Shown here in pieces: positions 25,531 through 35,574 of a stretch of 64,000 bases of DNA. The DNA comes from Pusillimonas sp. TS35 (GTDB lineage Bacteria; Pseudomonadota; Gammaproteobacteria; Burkholderiales; Burkholderiaceae_B): contig NZ_WWER01000001.1 of assembly GCF_009857885.1 (NCBI RefSeq), forward strand, positions 310,001 through 374,000. Direction: 5' to 3'. Both the position numbers and the translations under genes were made by a program. The notes under the pieces are model-generated. The model searched no databases and was not told the origin of the DNA. It was given only the letters and a program-made list of their open reading frames with translations. Every line of letters begins with the position of its first letter. The first letter of the stretch is position 1.

Positions 25531-25541
25531 GATCCAGGCCC

Positions 25542-26723
25542 CTACTTGGTGCTGTTGTGGGTGTTGATGAACAGCGAGTCGTAGCTCGGCGTAATGTTGC
25601 TGATCACACGCTGCCAGCGCACCACCGGCGCGGGGTCGACAAACACCACATCGCGCGGCTGGAGCTGGAATTCATTGGCCAGCAGGAAAGCCGAGGGCGA
25701 GTTTGCGTTCAGGTGAAAGACCTTGGCATCGGTTACCGCCAACTCTTTCCCGCTGGGTGCAGGTGGTTTGCGGATGACATAGATCTGACTGGGCTCCGAG
25801 GTATAAGGGCTGACGCCAGCGGCTTCGCCCAGCGCCTCAGTCAAGGTCAGGCGGCCGTCGCGCATATCCAGCGCGCCGGGGGCCATCACTTCGCCTAGTA
25901 CGAAAACCTTGGATTCGTTGCGATTCACCACCCGCACCAAGTCGCCGTTGTTGAGCATGATGCGGCTCGGATTCACGCCCAAGCGCGTCAGTCGCGGGAT
26001 GTTGATCTCGACGGTTTTATCCTTGCGCGTCAGAACGATGGCGGATCGATCGGCCTGGGGCGTGAAACCGCCGGCGCGATTGATGGCTTCGGGCAGTGTC
26101 ATCGGTATGTCGTCCATCACCTGCAGGCCGGGTGCGCGCACCTCCCCGTCGACATAGATGCGGAGGTGTCGGTACGCCTGCACACGCACGGTGATCTGCG
26201 GGTTTTGTACATACTTGGAAAGCAGGCGCGTGAGCTTGGCGCGTGCCTCACTTTCGGTCAGTCCGGCCAACTGCACAGCGCCGATAAAGGGATACTGCAC
26301 GGTGCCGTCAGCGTTGACGTTGTAGCCGTTACCGACATCGGCTTGGCTGGACGAGCCTGTGCTGCGATTGGAGGTTGCCGGCGTCATGGCCAGTTCCGGG
26401 TGTCCCCAGACGACAATGTTGACGATATCGCCAGGTCCGATGCGATAAGTCTTGGGTTTGCCGAAAAGCTGCCGCACTTCCGCGCTGACTTCCTCGTCCA
26501 GTGCCGTCTTCTGTGTCGCAATCAATTCTGCGGTGATGGGCGTCAGCGCGCCTGCGGGTGCATCGTCGCGGGCCAGCTCCTTGGCTACGTCCGATGGGCG
26601 CCCCATATGCATTCCGGGTGTCAGCGCGCATGCCGACAATACGCACACGACAGCGAGCGTCAGGGATAGCCTGGCGGTACGAATTTTCCTGTCATAGGTT
26701 CCTGCGGGAACAGTTACTTTCAT
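25542..26723 (-). CDS. wza: Outer-membrane polysaccharide export lipoprotein (Wza)
   Basis: The protein has 393 residues. A signal peptide with lipobox LSAC puts the lipidated cysteine near residue 32. The Poly_export domain starts about residue 90 (TYRIGPGDIVNIVVWGHPEL), and SLBB repeats follow (RIYVDGEVRAPGLQ; VFVLGEVMAPGALDM). The C-terminal segment would form the outer-membrane helical barrel. It is the first gene of the block, and a long gene-free stretch before it should carry the promoter. The ribosome-binding site is weak. Confidence 0.93.
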   Translation of the reverse strand: MKVTVPAGTYDRKIRTARLSLTLAVVCVLSACALTPGMHMGRPSDVAKELARDDAPAGALTPITAELIATQKTALDEEVSAEVRQLFGKPKTYRIGPGDIVNIVVWGHPELAMTPATSNRSTGSSSQADVGNGYNVNADGTVQYPFIGAVQLAGLTESEARAKLTRLLSKYVQNPQITVRVQAYRHLRIYVDGEVRAPGLQVMDDIPMTLPEAINRAGGFTPQADRSAIVLTRKDKTVEINIPRLTRLGVNPSRIMLNNGDLVRVVNRNESKVFVLGEVMAPGALDMRDGRLTLTEALGEAAGVSPYTSEPSQIYVIRKPPAPSGKELAVTDAKVFHLNANSPSAFLLANEFQLQPRDVVFVDPAPVVRWQRVISNITPSYDSLFINTHNSTK

Positions 26724-26770
26724 CGAATCAACTTTTTCGTGTTAGGCGCACAAGCTTGGTGACGGCGCGG

Positions 26771-26803
26771 TTTATTGGCGTTGGCGCGGCGAGTGCCAAT
26801 AAA
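26771..26803. repeat. Inverted repeat in the wza leader
   Basis: TTTATTGGC and GCCAATAAA form perfect nine-base arms around a 15-base spacer, about 50-80 bases before the wza start. It could be an operator or a leader stem; there is no run of T that would make it a classical terminator. Confidence 0.45.
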
Positions 26804-27437
26804 TTGCGTGGGCAGGCGTTGCCGCATCTGCCGTCTTTCAAATAAAGACAATACTGAGAGTTACACGCAGATGCGTTTCTCTGCGAGGCAGGATGGCGGC
26901 GTTATGGCATCCCGAAGGAGGTATACCCGGCGGCCGCGCTAGGCTGGTTCAGGCGTGTCGCGGGTGTTTGCGATCAGCCGCCGCCGGCCGTTGAAATCCC
27001 TCGAAGGAGCGTTGGGTGCGCCGGGCTTGCCGCCGCTGACTGCGCATGTTGCGCTTGGATGATGTTGCCCGCTCGGGGATGCTCTGCCTGGACTGCTCAG
27101 CAAATCGTATCCGTCCTTTTGTCTGATACCGGGAATCCTGCAAAACCGGTATGGTTCGGGTTCGAACGACTGTACCAAAGCACGGCGGGCCGCCTGTAAC
27201 AAACCGCGTTCTTCTACATCTGAACGAAAAGTTTTGTCGGCTTAAGGGATAGCCCTGATAAGTTCAGTTCTCATAGTTCCGGTCGTTAAGCGGGATAGTG
27301 CGCCGTCGGTACGGACAATAGACGTTTACATCTTCGCCACGGCTGCAACAAACTTGTAGTGTCAGTATGGTGAGGGTCCGGAATGCGGGTTTTCATCATC
27401 CGGATAAGCGCGCATGCTCACGAGGTAACAGTCCGTT

Positions 27438-27443
27438 TATAAT
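27438..27443 (+). promoter_or_regulatory. Perfect -10 element (TATAAT)
   Basis: A consensus TATAAT lies 32 bases before the GTG of the small membrane protein gene. The -35 position is poor (TGCTCA at 17 bases), so an activator may be needed or the match may be chance. Confidence 0.35.
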
Positions 27444-27474
27444 CGGGTATCAAACGAAACTGGACGTGACAACC

Positions 27475-27771
27475 GTGAACATCAGTCACATTGATCTGCT
27501 ACGCAAAGCGCCACGGCACGCTCTGCGATCCCCTGAGAGCAACCGCATGCGCGAGCGTCTCCCCGGGCTGGCATTGCATGGTGCGGCCGGTCTTCTCATT
27601 GCGGCTTTTCTGGCGCCCGAAGGCAGCGCGCTCACGCTGGCGGGCGTGGCCTGTGTGGCCGGCGGCAAGGCCATCTACGACTACGTCAATAAAAACGAAA
27701 ACACGTTCGCCAATGCCGGGGCGCTCATCGCTGGTGGTGTAGTGGTTGTGCTGGCCAGCCTGCTGTTCTAG
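27475..27771 (+). CDS. Small hypothetical membrane protein
   Basis: This frame gives 98 residues from GTG 27475 or 74 from ATG 27547; neither has a strong ribosome-binding site. Two hydrophobic segments (LHGAAGLLIAAFLAPEGS and ALIAGGVVVVLASLLF) flank a short polar loop with KAIYDYVNKNENT. I do not recognise the family. Support comes from the TATAAT upstream, a clear two-helix pattern, and the strong hairpin downstream of the stop that separates it from the convergent gph gene. Confidence 0.5.
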   Translation: MNISHIDLLRKAPRHALRSPESNRMRERLPGLALHGAAGLLIAAFLAPEGSALTLAGVACVAGGKAIYDYVNKNENTFANAGALIAGGVVVVLASLLF

Positions 27772-27854
27772 CCTGGCGCCACACGCCTCTTTCAGCTGCG
27801 TGGGTGGCCGCCTTGTTTGGGCGCCAAGGTACTCTTTGCCTTTTGCACAAATAC

Positions 27855-27903
27855 ATGGCACAACGACGCATGCAGCCTGATGCTGCATGCGTCGTTGTGC
27901 CAT
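27855..27903. terminator. Perfect 22-base hairpin, probable bidirectional terminator
   Basis: Two perfect 22-base arms (27855-27876 and 27882-27903) enclose the five-base loop CTGAT. It lies between the convergent small membrane protein gene and gph. The flanks are T-rich but lack a clean T run on either strand, so intrinsic termination may be partial. The stem is unusually long and free of mismatches. Confidence 0.6.
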
Positions 27904-27932
27904 TGTTTATATAGGGCTGCCCACAAATCTGC

Positions 27933-28607
27933 TTAGCGCGCCTGGCCTAGGCTCCAGTGCTGCACAACAGGCCAAATCTCAGCGGGCGTGGCGGCAATCG
28001 CATCGGCCGCCCAGTTGTGCAGCGCCGTGTTGGCGCCACAATAGCCGTACGCGGCCACAATGGTTGCCATGCCCGCTGCCTTGCCCGCAATGATATCCCG
28101 CTCGTCATCGCCTATATATATACAGTCATGTGGCGCAAAGCCGGTTTCATGGGCTGCATGCAGGAGCGGCGCCGGGTGTGGTTTGGCATGCGCAGTTGTA
28201 TCGCCGCCTACGGTGACTGCGCAATCGGCGTCCAGCCCCAAGTGTGCCACCAGCGGCTTGGCCAAGTATTCCATTTTGTTGGTGACGATGCCCCAGGCAT
28301 AGCCTTGATCGCGCAGCGTTGCCAGCAGTTCTGCAATGCCCGGAAACAGCGCGGTATGCCGTGTCATGTCGTTTTCGTAGTCTTCAAGGAATTGGCGGCG
28401 TGAGCGTTCGTATTCATCGCTGCCCGGCGCGATGCCCAGCCCGGCCATTAGCAGCCCGCGGGCGCCAGCCGACGCATAGGGCCGCAACATTTCGTAGGGC
28501 AGAGGAGGCAGACCGCGCCGCGCGCGCTGTTTGTTGGCTGCGGCGGCCAAGTCCGGCGCAGTGTCGGCCAGGGTGCCGTCAAAATCGAACAGAACCAGTT
28601 TTTTCAT
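27933..28607 (-). CDS. gph: Phosphoglycolate phosphatase (HAD superfamily)
   Basis: The protein has 224 residues. HAD motif I is LFDFDGTLADT, a helical cap follows, and the later motifs are IVTNKM and YIGDDERDIIAGKAAGM. It hydrolyses 2-phosphoglycolate formed in DNA repair. It follows ubiG by four bases, the common betaproteobacterial ubiG-gph pair. Close HAD relatives with other sugar phosphate substrates cannot be fully excluded. Confidence 0.88.
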   Translation of the reverse strand: MKKLVLFDFDGTLADTAPDLAAAANKQRARRGLPPLPYEMLRPYASAGARGLLMAGLGIAPGSDEYERSRRQFLEDYENDMTRHTALFPGIAELLATLRDQGYAWGIVTNKMEYLAKPLVAHLGLDADCAVTVGGDTTAHAKPHPAPLLHAAHETGFAPHDCIYIGDDERDIIAGKAAGMATIVAAYGYCGANTALHNWAADAIAATPAEIWPVVQHWSLGQAR

Positions 28608-28611
28608 GGAG

Positions 28612-29340
28612 TCAGGCTTCGCGCCGAGTGGCCATCAGGTAATTGACGGATGTGTCGCGCGACATGCGATAGATTTGTGTGAGCGGGTTGTATTCCATGC
28701 CGGCCATATGCGTGACCGATAGCCCCGCCTGTCTGGCCGAGGCTGCCAGCTCGCTGGGCTTGATGAAGTTTTCGTAGCTGTGTGTGCCTTTAGGCAGCAT
28801 ATTGAGCAGATACTCAGCCCCCACGATCGCGAACAGGAAGGATTTTGGGTTGCGGTTCAGGGTGGAGAAGAAAACGTAGCCACCCGGTTTGACCAGCGTG
28901 GCGCACGCCTGCACCACCGAGGCAGGTTCGGGCACGTGCTCCAGCATTTCCATGCAGGTGACGATGTCGAATGCGCCTGGTTCACGCGCGGCGAGATCTT
29001 CGGCACTGATCGCTTCATAGGCGACTTTGATGCCCGACTCCAGCCCATGAAGCTTTGCCACCTGCAGTGATTTGTGAGCCAGGTCGATGCCGGTGACCTG
29101 TGCGCCTTCGCGGGCGAGGCTTTCCGCCAATATGCCGCCCCCGCAACCGACATCGACAATGGATTTGCCTGCCAGTGAGCCGGCAATTTCCTTGATCCAG
29201 CCCAGCCGCAGCGGGTTGATCATATGCAGAGGCTTGAATTCGCTTTCGGCGTCCCACCAGCGCGAGGCCAGTGCGCTGAATTTATCGAGCTCTGCCTGGT
29301 CGGCGTTCTGACTTCCGGTGGAGGAAGAGGTGGCATTCAT
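28612..29340 (-). CDS. ubiG: Ubiquinone biosynthesis O-methyltransferase
   Basis: The protein has 242 residues. It is a class I SAM methyltransferase with [19 protein letters not shown], the UbiG N-terminal signature, SAM motif [16 protein letters not shown], and [18 protein letters not shown]-like motifs downstream. It carries out both O-methylations of ubiquinone synthesis. The gene lies downstream of ompA after an intrinsic terminator and four bases before gph. Confidence 0.95.
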   Translation of the reverse strand: MNATSSSTGSQNADQAELDKFSALASRWWDAESEFKPLHMINPLRLGWIKEIAGSLAGKSIVDVGCGGGILAESLAREGAQVTGIDLAHKSLQVAKLHGLESGIKVAYEAISAEDLAAREPGAFDIVTCMEMLEHVPEPASVVQACATLVKPGGYVFFSTLNRNPKSFLFAIVGAEYLLNMLPKGTHSYENFIKPSELAASARQAGLSVTHMAGMEYNPLTQIYRMSRDTSVNYLMATRREA

Positions 29341-29423
29341 GCAAGGTTTCCGGGAAATAGTCGATGGGCGATCGAGGCCGGGCCATCGGGGCAGCCGCCG
29401 TCAAGCCAACGGCCGCATAAATG

Positions 29424-29453
29424 AATAAGGGCTCCCACAGGGGAGCCCTTATT
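29424..29453 (-). terminator. Intrinsic terminator of ompA
   Basis: Thirteen-base perfect arms around a four-base loop form AATAAGGGCTCCC and its complement. On the minus strand this is followed by a T-rich stretch. It ends the ompA transcript 46 bases after the stop codon. Confidence 0.85.
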
Positions 29454-29498
29454 GTAGCGTTTAACGTGCGGTAGAACCGCACGCTCCGCGCAGCGGTA

Positions 29499-30083
29499 TT
29501 ACTTGCGGCTACCGACGATCTCGATCTCGACGCGGCGGTTTTGTGCGCGACCTTCGCGGGTCTTGTTGGACGCGACAGGCTGCGTTTCACCCTTGCCTTC
29601 GGCGTAGATGCGATCTGCGGGGATGCCCTTGCCGACCAGGTAGGTCTTGACGGCATTGGCACGACGCTCGGACAGGCCCTGGTTGTACTTCTCGGTACCG
29701 ATGGAGTCGGTGTGACCGGTGGCAATCAGAGTTTCCAGGTTCATGTTGCTGACCTGAGCGGCGACTTGATCCAGAATCTGACGGCCTTCGGGCTTGATGG
29801 TGGACTTGTCGAAGTCGAAGAACGTATCAGCGTTCAGCACGACTTTGGTGGCAGTCGGGGCGACCACGGGAGCTTGGGCCTGAGCGACTGGCACGCCATC
29901 ACACCCGGGGATGCCGGTGGCGGGCGTCCAGAAGTTGTCGCGCCAGCAGAGTTCGCGGGTACCGTTCTTCCAGACGTCGCCGAACGGGTTGCGCCAGTTG
30001 TCGACGGTTTGCGCAGAAACTGCACCAGACGCCGTCACAGCGGCAATGGCGAGTGCGAGTGCGATTTTGGAGGGTTTGTTCAT
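29499..30083 (-). CDS. ompA: OmpA family outer-membrane protein
   Basis: The protein has 194 residues. The ATG at 30083 has GAGGAGA upstream and begins the signal peptide (MNKPSKIALALAIAAVTASG, cleaved after VSAQ). A short linker with NWRNPFGDVWKNG and two cysteines (ELCWRD, IPGCDG) follows, as in Bordetella OmpA. The C-terminal OmpA peptidoglycan-binding domain (about residues 80-190) has the TGHTDSIGTEKYNQGLSERR motif. There is no eight-strand beta barrel, so it is probably a periplasmic or Pal-like anchor. Confidence 0.93.
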   Translation of the reverse strand: MNKPSKIALALAIAAVTASGAVSAQTVDNWRNPFGDVWKNGTRELCWRDNFWTPATGIPGCDGVPVAQAQAPVVAPTATKVVLNADTFFDFDKSTIKPEGRQILDQVAAQVSNMNLETLIATGHTDSIGTEKYNQGLSERRANAVKTYLVGKGIPADRIYAEGKGETQPVASNKTREGRAQNRRVEIEIVGSRK

Positions 30084-30155
30084 GTTTCTCCTCATTGAGC
30101 TTAATGCTGGTAAGTGACCGCAGCGAACCCCCGCCGCATCTTAAAAAACGGAGCC

Positions 30156-30183
30156 AGTATAGCAACGCTATGAATTAATCAAA
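30156..30183 (-). promoter_or_regulatory. Predicted sigma-70 promoter of ompA
   Basis: On the minus strand, TTTGAT and TATACT are separated by 16 bases, about 75-100 bases before the ompA ATG. The AT-rich context fits a strongly expressed envelope gene. Confidence 0.6.
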
Positions 30184-30586
30184 GAATTGCGCTGGGTTTC
30201 ATGCGTGTTAGAAGGAATCTTACGGCATTTCCGGGCCGCAGGTTAAGACTGAGTGATACATATTCGCCAGATTGACGGATTTCGCCGGGATACCCGCAAA
30301 TAATGTTGGTTTTACGCGACAGGGCGCGGGGAGGATTAAAGTGCTTTATGAAGACTCCCAGGCATACCGAGGTATGCGGCTCTTGGGCGTTCGGGGGCTC
30401 CCGTGTATCAATGCGTCCTGGCGCAGCCCTGTATCTTCTTTCCTCTTATATATAGAGAGGTATATGCCGCAGGGGCGGGTAATGGCCCCGCTACGCGGCC
30501 ATCCTGGGGGGAAGTGCTAGAATTTCCTATTCTGCCCGACATCGGCGGGATTCAATCGCTTCACTTATATAAATTCAAGACACTAT
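30184..30586. other. ompA-gyrA divergent intergenic region
   Basis: About 400 bases without a supportable gene. It contains short inverted repeats (GCATAC/GTATGC near 30362-30377; CCTCT/AGAGG at 30442-30460) and the gyrA promoter region. A regulatory RNA is possible but not shown. Confidence 0.4.
30515..30523 (+). promoter_or_regulatory. Extended -10 promoter element of gyrA
   Basis: TGCTAGAAT fits the extended -10 form (TGnTAnAAT) and lies about 65 bases before the gyrA start. No good -35 is visible, which is usual for extended -10 promoters and would make gyrA expression sensitive to supercoiling. Confidence 0.5.
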
Positions 30587-33286
30587 ATGGATTCCTTCGC
30601 CAAGGAGACTCTTCCCATATCGCTGGAAGAGGAAATGCGCCGCAGCTATCTCGATTACGCCATGAGCGTGATCATTGGCCGGGCGCTGCCAGATGTTCGC
30701 GACGGCCTCAAGCCGGTGCATAGGCGCGTGCTGTTTGCCATGCACGAATTAAATAACGACTGGAATCGCGCCTATAAGAAATCGGCGCGTATCGTCGGCG
30801 ACGTCATCGGTAAATATCACCCCCATGGCGATTCCGCGGTGTACGACACCATTGTGCGCATGGCGCAGGATTTCTCCCTGCGCTATATGCTGGTGGACGG
30901 GCAAGGCAACTTCGGCTCCATTGACGGCGACAGTGCTGCCGCGATGCGTTACACCGAAATTCGCCTGAGCAAGATTGCGCATGAGCTGCTCGCAGATATC
31001 GACCAGGAAACTGTCGATTTTGGGCCCAACTACGATGGCGCCGAGCAGGAACCGCTGCTGTTGCCTTCGCGTCTGCCCAACCTGCTGGTCAACGGCAGCT
31101 CCGGCATTGCCGTTGGCATGGCCACCAATATCCCGCCGCACAACCTGGCCGAGGTGGTCGATGGCTGCTTGTATTGCCTGCGCAACCCCGAGTGCACGGT
31201 TGATGAACTGATCGAATTCATCCCCGCGCCCGATTTTCCCACCGGCGGCATTATTTATGGCCTGTCGGGCGTGCGCGAAGGCTACCGCACGGGCCGCGGG
31301 CGCGTAATCATGCGGGCCAAAACCCACTTCGAAGACATGGAAAGGGGTAACCGGCAGGCCATTATCGTTGACGCCATCCCTTACCAGGTCAACAAAAAGA
31401 CGCTCCAGGAAAAAATCGCCGAGCTGGTCAACGAAAAGAAAATCGAAGGCATTTCCGATATCCGCGACGAGTCCGACAAGGACGGCATGCGCCTGGTGAT
31501 CGAGCTCAAGCGTGGTGAGGTGCCCGAAGTCATCCTGAACAATCTGTACAAGAATACGCAGTTGCAGGATACGTTCGGCATGAACATGGTGGCACTGGTC
31601 GATGGCCAGCCGCGCCTGCTCAATCTCAAGCAGATGGTTTCGTACTTCCTGGCGCATCGACGCGAGGTTGTTACCCGCCGCACAGTGTTCCAGCTGCGCA
31701 AGGCGCGCGACCGGGGCCACGTGCTCGAAGGCCTGGCGGTGGCGCTGGCCAATATCGATGATTTCATTGCCATCATCAAGGCAGCCCCCACTCCCCCCGT
31801 GGCTCGTCAAGAACTCATGGCCCGGTCATGGGATTCGTCCTTGGTGCGCGAAATGCTGGTGCGCGCCGACGACAACAGTGCCGTGGGTGGGCGCGTTGCC
31901 TATCGCCCCGAGTCGCTGCCTGCCGAGTATGGTCTCCAGGAAGACGGCCTATATCGCCTCAGCGACGTGCAGGCCCAGGAAATCCTCAATATGCGCCTGC
32001 AGCGCCTTACCGGGCTGGAGCAGGACAAGATTGTCGGCGAATACAGAGACGTCATGGCCACGATCGCCGACCTGCTCGACATGCTTGCGCGTCCCGAGCG
32101 TATTACGCAGGTCATCTCCGACGAACTGCTGGCGATCAAGGCCGAATTCTCCACCGGCGCGAAAGACAGCCGCCGCTCCGAGATCGAGCGAAACGCCACT
32201 GAACTCGATACCGAAGATCTCATCACCCCCATGGATATGGTGGTGACCTTGTCGCAGTCTGGTTATATCAAGAGTCAGCCGCTTTCCGAATACCGTTCCC
32301 AGAAACGGGGTGGCCGGGGCAAGCAGGCCACGACCATGAAAGAAAACGATTGGATCGACCAGCTGTTTATTGCCAATACGCACGACTTCCTGCTGTGCTT
32401 CTCGGATCGCGGCCGAGTCTACTGGCTCAAAGTCTGGGAAGTGCCTCAAGGTTCGCGCAATTCGCGCGGCCGGCCCATCGTCAATATGTTCCCGCTGCAA
32501 GACGGCGAGAAGATCACTGTGGTGCTCTCGGTTCGCGAGTTCAGCGATGATCACTACGTGTTCATGGCCACGTCGCGCGGTACGGTCAAAAAGACCCCTC
32601 TTTCTGATTTCTCCAACCCGCGCAAAGCCGGCATCATTGCTGTTGCGCTCGATGAGGGCGACTTCCTGATCGGCGCCGACCTTACCGACGGCCAGCATGA
32701 TGTCATGCTGTTCTCCGATGCGGGCAAGGCTGTGCGCTTCGACGAAAACGATGTGCGCCCCATGGGCCGCACAGCGCGCGGCGTACGCGGCATGACGCTC
32801 GAAGAAGGGCAGTCTGTCATTTCGCTGCTGGTTGCCGGCGACGAAACGCAAAGCGTGCTCACCGCCACCGAAAACGGCTACGGCAAGCGCACCTCAATTG
32901 TCGAATACACGCGCCACGGTCGCGGCACCAAAGGCATGATCGCCATCCAGACCACCGCGCGCAACGGCAAGGTGGTTGGCGCCGTCCTGGTGCGCCCGTC
33001 CGATGAAATCATGCTGATCACCACCGGCGGCGTGCTGGTGCGCACCCGGGTTGCCGAGATCCGCGAAATGGGCCGCGCCACGCAAGGCGTCACGCTCATC
33101 AGCGTCGACGAAAACAGCATGCTGTCTGGCGTGCGCCGTGTCGTCGAAAGCGACGCCGACGACGAAGCAGGCGAAGACGAAGCCAACGGTGCCGGCCTCG
33201 ATGCAGGCAGTGATACCAGCGAGGGCGCTGGCAATCCCGGCGCTGAAGGCAGCGATCAACAAGACACTGGTGAAGGCAAGGAATAA
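30587..33286 (+). CDS. gyrA: DNA gyrase subunit A
   Basis: The protein has 899 residues. The breakage-reunion domain carries the catalytic Tyr122 ([11 protein letters not shown]), and the quinolone-resistance region reads [10 protein letters not shown] with Ser83 and Asp87, the susceptible-type residues in E. coli numbering. The C-terminal beta-pinwheel contains the GyrA box QKRGGRGK. After about residue 860 there is an acidic Asp/Glu/Gly-rich tail, which in other GyrA proteins tunes supercoiling. It introduces negative supercoils together with GyrB. It starts the plus-strand housekeeping cluster; serC begins five bases after its stop. Confidence 0.98.
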   Translation: MDSFAKETLPISLEEEMRRSYLDYAMSVIIGRALPDVRDGLKPVHRRVLFAMHELNNDWNRAYKKSARIVGDVIGKYHPHGDSAVYDTIVRMAQDFSLRYMLVDGQGNFGSIDGDSAAAMRYTEIRLSKIAHELLADIDQETVDFGPNYDGAEQEPLLLPSRLPNLLVNGSSGIAVGMATNIPPHNLAEVVDGCLYCLRNPECTVDELIEFIPAPDFPTGGIIYGLSGVREGYRTGRGRVIMRAKTHFEDMERGNRQAIIVDAIPYQVNKKTLQEKIAELVNEKKIEGISDIRDESDKDGMRLVIELKRGEVPEVILNNLYKNTQLQDTFGMNMVALVDGQPRLLNLKQMVSYFLAHRREVVTRRTVFQLRKARDRGHVLEGLAVALANIDDFIAIIKAAPTPPVARQELMARSWDSSLVREMLVRADDNSAVGGRVAYRPESLPAEYGLQEDGLYRLSDVQAQEILNMRLQRLTGLEQDKIVGEYRDVMATIADLLDMLARPERITQVISDELLAIKAEFSTGAKDSRRSEIERNATELDTEDLITPMDMVVTLSQSGYIKSQPLSEYRSQKRGGRGKQATTMKENDWIDQLFIANTHDFLLCFSDRGRVYWLKVWEVPQGSRNSRGRPIVNMFPLQDGEKITVVLSVREFSDDHYVFMATSRGTVKKTPLSDFSNPRKAGIIAVALDEGDFLIGADLTDGQHDVMLFSDAGKAVRFDENDVRPMGRTARGVRGMTLEEGQSVISLLVAGDETQSVLTATENGYGKRTSIVEYTRHGRGTKGMIAIQTTARNGKVVGAVLVRPSDEIMLITTGGVLVRTRVAEIREMGRATQGVTLISVDENSMLSGVRRVVESDADDEAGEDEANGAGLDAGSDTSEGAGNPGAEGSDQQDTGEGKE

Positions 33287-33291
33287 TCCCG

Positions 33292-34419
33292 ATGCGACCC
33301 TGGAATTTTTCGGCAGGCCCTTCAGCCATGCCTCTCGAAGTATTGCAGCAGGCGGCGGCCGAGATGACCGATTGGCATGGCAGCGGTATGTCTGTCATGG
33401 AAATGAGCCATCGCGGGCGGCAGTTCACGCAGATCCGCGATGAGGCCGTGGCCGATTTGCGCGAGCTGCTGGCCGTGCCCGATGATTTCGAGATCCTGTT
33501 CATGCAGGGTGGGGCAACGGCCGAAAATGCCATCGTGCCCATGAATCTGATCGGTCGCGATGGCCTGAACCGCGCCGACTACATCCTGACCGGAAGCTGG
33601 TCCGTCAAGTCGCACAAAGAAGCCCAGCGTTATGGCGATATTGCCGTGGCGGCCACGTCTGGCGTGGCGGCTACGATCGACGGCGTTGAGCAGACACCAT
33701 ATACCTGGTATCCGGCGCCCGACACCTGGCAGGTGCGCAAAAACGCGGCCTACCTGCACCTGTGCGCCAACGAAACCATAGGCGGGCTGGAGTTCGCCGA
33801 TTGGCCCGATATGGCTGCGGTGGGCGCGCCTGATGTGCCGCTGGTGGCCGATGTTTCGTCGCATTTCCTGTCGCGCCCCATCGATTTCAGCAAGGTCGGC
33901 ATGGTATATGCGGGCGCGCAAAAAAATGCGGGCCCCGCAGGCCTCACCGTTGTAATTGTCAACAAGCGCCTGATCGGCCATGCGTTGTCCATTTGCCCCT
34001 CGGCATTCGATTATGCCAACGTCGCCGAGGCGGGCTCTATGTTCAATACACCGCCTACCTATGCTATTTACATGGCGGGCCTGGTGTTCAAGTGGCTAAA
34101 GCGGCAGGGCGGTGTGGCGGCCATCGAGCAGGCCAATATCGCCAAGGCCCAGGCGCTTTACACCTATCTCGACCAGTCTTCGCTGTATGTAAACCGCATC
34201 CAGCCGTCGGCGCGCTCGCGCATGAACGTCCCGTTCCAACTGCGCGACGAATCGCTCAACAGCGCCTTCCTTGAAGGCGCCGAGGCCGCGGGGCTGCTGC
34301 AGCTCAAGGGGCACAAGTCCGTGGGTGGCATGCGCGCCTCCATCTATAACGCCGTGCCGCTCGAGGCCGTGCACGCCCTGATCGACTATCTGCGGGATTT
34401 CGAACGCCGCCATGGATAA
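33292..34419 (+). CDS. serC: Phosphoserine aminotransferase
   Basis: The protein has 375 residues. It is a class V PLP aminotransferase that starts [20 protein letters not shown], with the PLP lysine at about residue 211 ([10 protein letters not shown]). It converts 3-phosphohydroxypyruvate to phosphoserine, and also acts in PLP synthesis. Its end overlaps pheA by eight bases, so the two are translated in a coupled way. Confidence 0.97.
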   Translation: MRPWNFSAGPSAMPLEVLQQAAAEMTDWHGSGMSVMEMSHRGRQFTQIRDEAVADLRELLAVPDDFEILFMQGGATAENAIVPMNLIGRDGLNRADYILTGSWSVKSHKEAQRYGDIAVAATSGVAATIDGVEQTPYTWYPAPDTWQVRKNAAYLHLCANETIGGLEFADWPDMAAVGAPDVPLVADVSSHFLSRPIDFSKVGMVYAGAQKNAGPAGLTVVIVNKRLIGHALSICPSAFDYANVAEAGSMFNTPPTYAIYMAGLVFKWLKRQGGVAAIEQANIAKAQALYTYLDQSSLYVNRIQPSARSRMNVPFQLRDESLNSAFLEGAEAAGLLQLKGHKSVGGMRASIYNAVPLEAVHALIDYLRDFERRHG

Positions 34420-35527
34420 CACAGAGTCTTACAACGCCGGCACGGCCGAACTGCAGGCGCAGCTCAAGCCGCTGCGCGACCGCATCGATACAATCGACGA
34501 GCAGATTCTCGACCTGCTGAACCAGCGCGCCAACACCGCGCTCGAAGTCGGCAAGGTCAAAGAATCCTTCGACGTCGATGGGCCTATCCTCAAGCCCGAG
34601 CGCGAGGCTATGATCATCCGCCGTCTGCAGGCGCTCAATCCGGGCCCATTCACCGCCGAAGCGGTCGACGCGGTCTGGTCGCAGATCATTTCCACCTGTC
34701 GCGGCCTGGAGAGCGCGCTCACGGTGGCTTTCCTGGGGCCTCAGGGTTCGTTTTCCGAGCAGGCCGCACTCGAGCATTTCGGCCACGCCATCACGCGACT
34801 GCGCTGCGATTCATTCGACGAGGTCTTTCGCGCCGTCGAGGCCGGCCAGGCCGATGTCGGTATGGTGCCGGTCGAAAACTCGACCGAGGGTGCCGTCAAC
34901 CGCACGCTGGACCTGCTGCTCAATACCTCGCTCAAGGTGCTGGCCGAGCGTTCGCTCAACATTCATCACAACTTGCTCACCAAGTCGGGCACGCTCGAAG
35001 GCGTAACGCGTGTGATGGCGCATCCGCAAGCGCTGGCGCAGTGCCAGGCTTGGCTTACTCAACATGTGCCACATCTGGTGCGTGATGCCGCATCCAGTAA
35101 TGGCGAGGCTGCCCGCATCGCGGCGCAAGACCCAACCGTTGCGGCGATCGCTGGTGATACTGCCGCGATTGCCTGGGAGCTGGGCATTGTGGCGGCGGGC
35201 ATCCAGGACGATCCGCAGAACCGCACGCGTTTCCTGGCGGTTGGCGCCATCGAAACCCTGCCCACCGGCAACGACAAGACCAGCATTATTCTTGCCGTTC
35301 CCAATCGCGCGGGCGCCGTATACGATATGCTGGCGCCGTTGGCGGCCAATGGCGTGTCCATGACGCGGCTCGAATCGCGCCCGGCCCGCACCGGGGCGTG
35401 GGAGTACTACTTTTATGTCGATCTGCTGGGTCATCGCAGCGAACCCGCCGTGGCGCGGGCGCTGGCTCAGCTCAAGCAACAGGTTGCCTTCTTCAAGGTG
35501 CTGGGCTCGTATCCCCAGCAGCAGTAA
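34412..35527 (+). CDS. pheA: Bifunctional chorismate mutase / prephenate dehydratase
   Basis: The protein has 371 residues. An AroQ chorismate mutase domain (about 15-100; [18 protein letters not shown]) is followed by the prephenate dehydratase domain (about 105-285; [28 protein letters not shown]). A C-terminal ACT domain contains [20 protein letters not shown], the phenylalanine feedback site. It catalyses chorismate to phenylpyruvate. Confidence 0.97.
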   Translation: MDNTESYNAGTAELQAQLKPLRDRIDTIDEQILDLLNQRANTALEVGKVKESFDVDGPILKPEREAMIIRRLQALNPGPFTAEAVDAVWSQIISTCRGLESALTVAFLGPQGSFSEQAALEHFGHAITRLRCDSFDEVFRAVEAGQADVGMVPVENSTEGAVNRTLDLLLNTSLKVLAERSLNIHHNLLTKSGTLEGVTRVMAHPQALAQCQAWLTQHVPHLVRDAASSNGEAARIAAQDPTVAAIAGDTAAIAWELGIVAAGIQDDPQNRTRFLAVGAIETLPTGNDKTSIILAVPNRAGAVYDMLAPLAANGVSMTRLESRPARTGAWEYYFYVDLLGHRSEPAVARALAQLKQQVAFFKVLGSYPQQQ

Positions 35528-35574
35528 TCGCAACAGTAATAGCAATCGCCGTTTACGATTTCAGGGCACAACGT

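Larger units (their letters stand above)
26724..27474. other. Gene-poor upstream region of the polysaccharide operon
   Basis: About 750 bases without a gene I can support. On the minus strand this must hold the promoter and leader of the 14-gene polysaccharide block. No confident -35/-10 pair was found. It includes a nine-base inverted repeat at 26771-26803 and a TATAAT on the plus strand near the right end. A minus-strand frame of 87 codons (26939-27202) has no ribosome-binding site and an unlikely composition. Confidence 0.45.

Noticed and set aside
26939-27202. 87-codon minus-strand frame before wza
   Set aside because: No ribosome-binding site, unlikely composition, and no motif; treated as intergenic.
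30749-32851. Two long minus-strand frames opposite gyrA
   Set aside because: Both are shadows of gyrA codon use with no start signals.
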